The translations under genes were made by a program, and so were the position numbers. Positions 60,392-64,000 of a stretch of DNA of 64,000 nt are shown in pieces (position 1 is the first letter of the stretch; each line of letters opens with the position of its first letter). The stretch is taken from the NCBI RefSeq assembly GCF_017254835.1, contig NZ_JAFKCW010000001.1, positions 62,001-126,000 on the forward strand, in the 5' to 3' direction. The notes beneath the pieces are model-generated. The model did no database searches. It was not told the DNA's origin and was given only the letters and a program-made list of their open reading frames with translations. The stretch comes from Algoriphagus aestuariicola. Its GTDB lineage: Bacteria; Bacteroidota; Bacteroidia; Cytophagales; Cyclobacteriaceae.

Positions 60392-61063
60392 TTAGTTAAG
60401 CTTGAATTTGATAGGGATGGTCATCCTTGATCTAACGGCTCTGCCATTGTGTCGAGCTGGTTTCCATGCTGGAGAGTTTAGGATTACTTCCATAGCGGCC
60501 TCATCTAGGCTAGGATCGACTGAACGTGCAACCTCTACATCCTGGATGCTTCCATTGGTATTAACGACAAACCTCACGATTACTGTGCCCTCAACGCCAA
60601 GTCTTTGTGCCTGTTTGGGATAGGATAAATTGCTTCTGAGGTATTTGTACCAAGCTTCCATCCCACCTTGAAACTCTGCCCGAACTTCCGTGAAATCCAA
60701 GATCTCATCTGCGACCTCCTTTGTAGGAGGTTCAGAAAGCTCTATCACGGGAATCGGTTCGGTCGAAGAAAGATCCACATCGATTGCAATCATGTCGTCG
60801 ATTACAATATCATCGTCGATCACCTCGATCTCCGGCGGGACGATGGCAGGAGGAGTCACTGGAGGCGGGGTTTGAATGGTTATTGGAATTATCTCGGTTT
60901 CCCATTCCGACGCTCCATTGGAAAGATCCAAGAGAGGTTTTACATCTTTTGCCTTCCATTCGAAGGCCACCAACACGGCTCCGACTGACATAGCCAGTCC
61001 AAGATTGAAAAATGTGCCAGACCATTTGCGGAGGTCTACCCGGCTGTTCTTTTTTAATTCCAT
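60392..61063 (-). CDS. TonB-family energy transducer, copy 1
   Basis: The protein has 223 residues. A short cytoplasmic start is followed by one membrane helix (about 18-36), a Pro/Ile/Glu-rich periplasmic linker (TIQTPPPVTPPAIVPPEIE) and a C-terminal TonB domain (AWYKYLRSNLSYPKQAQRLGVEG, TVIVRFVVNTNGSI, SPAWKPARHNGRAVRS). It transmits proton-motive force to TonB-dependent receptors. It is the second of two tandem tonB genes; no exbB/exbD is in the window. Confidence 0.93.
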   Translation of the reverse strand: MELKKNSRVDLRKWSGTFFNLGLAMSVGAVLVAFEWKAKDVKPLLDLSNGASEWETEIIPITIQTPPPVTPPAIVPPEIEVIDDDIVIDDMIAIDVDLSSTEPIPVIELSEPPTKEVADEILDFTEVRAEFQGGMEAWYKYLRSNLSYPKQAQRLGVEGTVIVRFVVNTNGSIQDVEVARSVDPSLDEAAMEVILNSPAWKPARHNGRAVRSRMTIPIKFKLN

Positions 61064-61161
61064 GATCGTTAGAGTTTTGGTTGATAGAATTTAGCTACGA
61101 AAATCTGGAAATTCTATGTTTCTAACGTTTTTTAACTATCTAAAAAGGTGTTAAAAATTAG

Positions 61162-61192
61162 ACAAAAAAAAAGACCCGAATGCTCGGGTCTT
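61162..61192 (-). terminator. Terminator of the upstream tonB gene
   Basis: A perfect 9-bp stem AAGACCCGA / TCGGGTCTT with the loop ATGC. On the minus strand it is followed by nine or more T, 8 bases beyond the stop codon. It separates the two tonB genes into independent units. Confidence 0.9.
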
Positions 61193-61199
61193 AAATTTA

Positions 61200-61880
61200 T
61201 TAGCTGAGTTTGAATCGAATCGGAAGTCTCATTCGAGTACGAACTGGGCGGCCTCGTTGCTTGCCTGGTTCCCATTTCGGAGCTTCTTGTACTACTTTCA
61301 CCGCTTCTTCGTCGCAGCCTCCGCCGATTCCTCTCAAGACTTCAACGTCTTGAATAGATCCATCAGTGTTGATTACGAATACCACGATTACGGTACCTTC
61401 GATGCCCATTCTCCTAGCTTGGGTTGGATATTTCAGGTTTTTGGAAAGGTACTGGTTCCAACCTGCCATACCGCCTGGAGGATTTGGCTGAGTTTCTACG
61501 ACGTCGAAGATTTCATCTGCCTTTTCTTCAACAGGAGCTTCTGCGATTACCACTTCCTTGATGACAGTGGTTTCTTTCACGTCCACGTCGAAGTTTACTT
61601 CGATTTTATCCTCGATCTCTACCTCATCCGGAATTTCCTCAATAATCGGCTGTTCCATTGGTGGAGGTGGAGGTGGTGGAGGTGGCTGTTCTGTGATAGG
61701 CACATCAAGCAACTCTTCGAAGTTGTCAGTCACAGCTCCCAGATCCTTAAGGCCTGAGTCGTCGAAAGACTTATATTCGAAAGCAGCAAGTGTAAGCCCA
61801 ACAGCTACTGCTAACCCCAAGTTGGTAAACATACCAACTGATTTGGTCAGATCAGCTTTTGGAGACTTTTTTGCTTCCAT
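61200..61880 (-). CDS. TonB-family energy transducer, copy 2
   Basis: The protein has 226 residues with the same layout as its neighbour: one N-terminal membrane helix (about 18-36), a linker with nine consecutive Pro and then Glu/Val/Ile repeats (EQPPPPPPPPPMEQP), and a TonB C-terminal domain (GWNQYLSKNLKYPTQARRMG, TVIVVFVINTDGSI, APKWEPGKQRGRPVRT). It has its own terminator, so it is not co-transcribed with copy 1. Tandem duplication is likely. Confidence 0.94.
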   Translation of the reverse strand: MEAKKSPKADLTKSVGMFTNLGLAVAVGLTLAAFEYKSFDDSGLKDLGAVTDNFEELLDVPITEQPPPPPPPPPMEQPIIEEIPDEVEIEDKIEVNFDVDVKETTVIKEVVIAEAPVEEKADEIFDVVETQPNPPGGMAGWNQYLSKNLKYPTQARRMGIEGTVIVVFVINTDGSIQDVEVLRGIGGGCDEEAVKVVQEAPKWEPGKQRGRPVRTRMRLPIRFKLS

Positions 61881-61947
61881 GGTGAAATTGGTTTTTACAG
61901 GTTAATCTTTTCGAAATCTGAATAACAAGTGTAAGAATTATCGGAGA

Positions 61948-62352
61948 TTATTCCAAAATGTATTTAATGGATGGCCATTTAAAATAACCCAACAACCCCA
62001 AACTTGCACCTAGTCCGTTGACAATCATGTCCATTAATTCAAACGAACGAAAGGGGACAAATTGTTGCAATGACTCCAAAACTACTCCATAAGCCAGTCC
62101 AAAAAGGATGAAATTCCTCCAAATTCTCGGATGTTTGATGGATACATGTGCTCTGTCCACTCCTACGCCACTCCATAAATAGCCCTGAAGAAAGAAGCAA
62201 ACAAGGTGAACTGCCTTGTCCTGAAAATCAAACAGGTCCACATCCGGTAGTTTAGTCCCTGGAGTAAGCATGGCGACGGCCAAAAACGCCGCCCAGCAGA
62301 TCGCGAGAAATGGCCTAAATTTGCGGTGTTTATGCTCCAACCAGCTCAGCAT
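61948..62352 (-). CDS. VanZ-family membrane protein
   Basis: The protein has 134 residues from the ATG at 62352 (an ATG at 62364 would add four). It has four hydrophobic helices and the VanZ pattern [24 protein letters not shown] and [26 protein letters not shown]. The gene overlaps the gcvH 3' end by 23 bases. The role in this locus is unknown; VanZ relatives affect glycopeptide resistance or membrane traits in other bacteria. Confidence 0.85.
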   Translation of the reverse strand: MLSWLEHKHRKFRPFLAICWAAFLAVAMLTPGTKLPDVDLFDFQDKAVHLVCFFLQGYLWSGVGVDRAHVSIKHPRIWRNFILFGLAYGVVLESLQQFVPFRSFELMDMIVNGLGASLGLLGYFKWPSIKYILE

Positions 62353-62704
62353 ATTCAGCCGCATCCAACAAGTCGGTTGGGGTTTCGGCGATTTTTACTT
62401 TTACCATCCAGCCGGATTCATAGGGAGATTCATTCACCAGTTCGGGAGATGATTCCAACTCGCCATTAAACTCCAGAATCTCGCCGCTTAGCGGCATGAA
62501 AAGGTCTGAGACCGTCTTCACAGCTTCCACAGTTCCAAACACCTCTCCGGCTTCAATCGTCTCGCCAACGGTCTCAACTTCTACATAAACGATGTCCCCC
62601 AGTTCTTTTTGGGCAAATTCGGTGATGCCGATGGTGGCGATGTCTCCTTCGATTTTAACCCACTCGTGGTCTTTGGTGTACTTTAGTTCTTGTGGAAAAT
62701 TCAT
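62330..62704 (-). CDS. gcvH: Glycine cleavage system H protein
   Basis: The protein has 124 residues from the ATG at 62704 ([15 protein letters not shown]); the frame extends eight codons up but this start matches the family. The lipoyl Lys lies in [19 protein letters not shown] protein shuttles the aminomethyl group among GcvP, GcvT and GcvL, none of which is here. It lies between sprA and vanZ, a linkage often seen in Bacteroidota genomes. Confidence 0.96.
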   Translation of the reverse strand: MNFPQELKYTKDHEWVKIEGDIATIGITEFAQKELGDIVYVEVETVGETIEAGEVFGTVEAVKTVSDLFMPLSGEILEFNGELESSPELVNESPYESGWMVKVKIAETPTDLLDAAEYAELVGA

Positions 62705-62757
62705 GATTAGTTCGATTAGAATGGCCAAAATTAAAAGGAATCGCCCGAGATTGAAAT

Positions 62758-64000
62758 CTATTGCGATAAATTAAATCTGAGCTGTCCGCCAAAGGCCGTC
62801 GAAGTCCTTCTGTACGCTGTGGTGACCCGGGGCTCGTTGATAGTCCGCTCAAAATATAAAGTCAGATTTAGGTTTTGGTTGATGACATATCCGATGGTCG
62901 GTCGGATTTGAATATTGAGATTGCCGTTGGTCACCGTACTGCCTTCTTCGATCTTTCGCTGGATTTGGCGTACGTCTGTCACTTTGGAATCAAGTCTCAG
63001 CTGCAGGTCGTTTTTCAGGACTTTTTGGCTTCCTTGGATTTTGAAAGGCACTTTGACGCCGGCCTTGGTGTAAGCCAGTGTAAATCCGAAGTCGCTGCTT
63101 TTTTGCTCGGTCACTTGTGAATTGGAGAAATTCATTCCGAGCGTTCGCTCACGGCCATAGTTAACGACGACGTTTAGTCGGGATTTGGTCATCATATCCA
63201 AGCCAATGAGTGGGCCGAAGCGCTCGCTCAATATCACGTCATTGAGAATATAGACGGGGATAAACTGTCCGTCGTCGTTGGTGATGTCAGGCTGTCGCAT
63301 CTCTTGGAGGGTGTTGTAAAGTTCCAGTCCCTGCTGATATTGGAGTGAGTTGGAGAAGTTGCTCACATCGTATGTTGAGGTATAGCTATGCGTCAGATTG
63401 ATGCTGCTGAATTTGTCACTCAGTCCTTTGATTCTGGAAAGCCCTCTATAATCAACTCTCCAGTTGGGCAGTGGGGTTTTCGGAAACGGGTTGAGCTTGA
63501 CCTCATTCGGATCTTTTCCCAAATATGCGGCAAGGAAAGAGGGAATCAAGACATCCTGTCCGTTAAGACCGTATTCTCCGGGAGCTGTAGCCTCTCCATC
63601 TAGCCTTGACTTTATGATGGAGCGGTAGTTTTCCAGGTTGGTGAATAGGGGCGAGTTGTTTTGGGAGTCATCTTTGCTGAATGAGGTGCCCAGCATGATC
63701 GTGGTGATGGAGTAGGAGCTTAGCCTGTTTGGACTGATGCTCTCGTAGTCGCCAGGATTGTCCACGGAGTTCCTGAAAATTTCCTGAAAGTCTCCGATTT
63801 CCCGTTTTCTTGCTTCAAGCGTCACCCGAAAATCCTGAATGGGCTCGACAATACCAGTCAGCCGGAGTGTCATTGCCCGGTTTTGTTTGAAAGTCTGCGT
63901 CAGTTCCGAGCTTGGCGCGATTTGTCCGCTTTGGGCGAGGTCATACCTCAGGTTTGGGTTTTGGCTACCAAAGACAAATGCCCAACTAGGATTTTCCCAT
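62758..64000 (-). CDS. sprA: T9SS translocon / gliding motility protein SprA, C-terminal part (partial at window edge)
   Basis: The frame is open to the right edge, leaving about 413 C-terminal residues of a protein that is normally well over 2000 residues long. The segments [51 protein letters not shown] and the final [10 protein letters not shown] match the SprA barrel. SprA is the giant outer-membrane translocon of the type IX secretion system. With porU and porV 10-15 kb away, this window covers two separate T9SS loci. Confidence 0.92.
   Translation of the reverse strand, partial: WENPSWAFVFGSQNPNLRYDLAQSGQIAPSSELTQTFKQNRAMTLRLTGIVEPIQDFRVTLEARKREIGDFQEIFRNSVDNPGDYESISPNRLSSYSITTIMLGTSFSKDDSQNNSPLFTNLENYRSIIKSRLDGEATAPGEYGLNGQDVLIPSFLAAYLGKDPNEVKLNPFPKTPLPNWRVDYRGLSRIKGLSDKFSSINLTHSYTSTYDVSNFSNSLQYQQGLELYNTLQEMRQPDITNDDGQFIPVYILNDVILSERFGPLIGLDMMTKSRLNVVVNYGRERTLGMNFSNSQVTEQKSSDFGFTLAYTKAGVKVPFKIQGSQKVLKNDLQLRLDSKVTDVRQIQRKIEEGSTVTNGNLNIQIRPTIGYVINQNLNLTLYFERTINEPRVTTAYRRTSTAFGGQLRFNLSQ

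Noticed and set aside
1-64000. tRNA, rRNA, CRISPR, insertion sequence or phage
   Set aside because: No cloverleaf-like sequence, regular spaced repeat, transposase or phage protein was seen in the gaps or among the genes.

Overview
The window looks like chromosomal DNA of a Bacteroidota species, most likely from the Cytophagia/Cyclobacteriaceae side (Algoriphagus-like). The evidence is a SusC/SusD pair, type IX secretion genes (PorU, PorV and the C-terminal part of SprA), many short A-rich leaders without Shine-Dalgarno sites, two promoters fitting the Bacteroidota TTG...TAnnTTTG pattern, and moderate GC. The genus is an inference from gene content and intergenic style. I see no tRNA, rRNA, CRISPR array, insertion sequence or prophage.

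Positions 1-9400 hold a sugar-acid utilisation locus. It contains the end of a SusC receptor, a SusD lipoprotein, two alternating pairs of an RraA-fold aldolase with a Sec signal peptide and an enolase-superfamily dehydratase with a Tat signal, a BASS-family sodium symporter and a small outer-membrane barrel. All catabolic enzymes carry export signals, so I propose that dehydration and aldol cleavage occur in the periplasm and that the symporter imports the resulting 2-oxoacid. Positions 9400-14400 (minus strand) hold a GH130 phosphorylase with two GT4 glycosyltransferases, one fused to a large helical domain. Positions 14486-19011 hold a TPR histidine kinase, a LuxR-type regulator and an orphan protein, bracketed by a truncated and an intact copy of the L-rhamnose mutarotase gene. 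Positions 18670-23071 (minus) hold mutarotase, ketose 3-epimerase, zinc dehydrogenase, an L-galactose-dehydrogenase-like aldo/keto reductase and a phosphoesterase, a second sugar locus that could feed sugar acids to the first.

Positions 23271-38672 are mostly housekeeping: DoxX, an NtrY/NtrC-like pair opposite an FKBP isomerase, an LpxH-like hydrolase, FtsH, RsfS, BirA, AhcY, a dienoyl-CoA-reductase-like SDR, a PAS protein without a kinase ATPase domain, an HD protein and DUF4494. Positions 38861-47928 hold a membrane-anchored patatin-like protein, an Mpo1-like protein, an FAD oxidoreductase, NhaC, a 3'-5' exonuclease, YigZ and a three-gene surface-glycan group (WxcM/FdtA-like, FemAB-like, GT2).

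Positions 47929-54992 (minus) form one tightly coupled operon, MBL hydrolase - PssA - PorU - PorV - M16-like protein, with junction overlaps of 4, 4, 4 and 1 bases. Positions 55048-60299 hold an FAD oxidoreductase, a 1096-residue propeller/barrel envelope protein and YicC. Positions 60392-64000 (minus) are the SprA neighbourhood: sprA (partial), gcvH, vanZ and two tonB genes. Several convergent gene pairs end in hairpins that include their stop codons.
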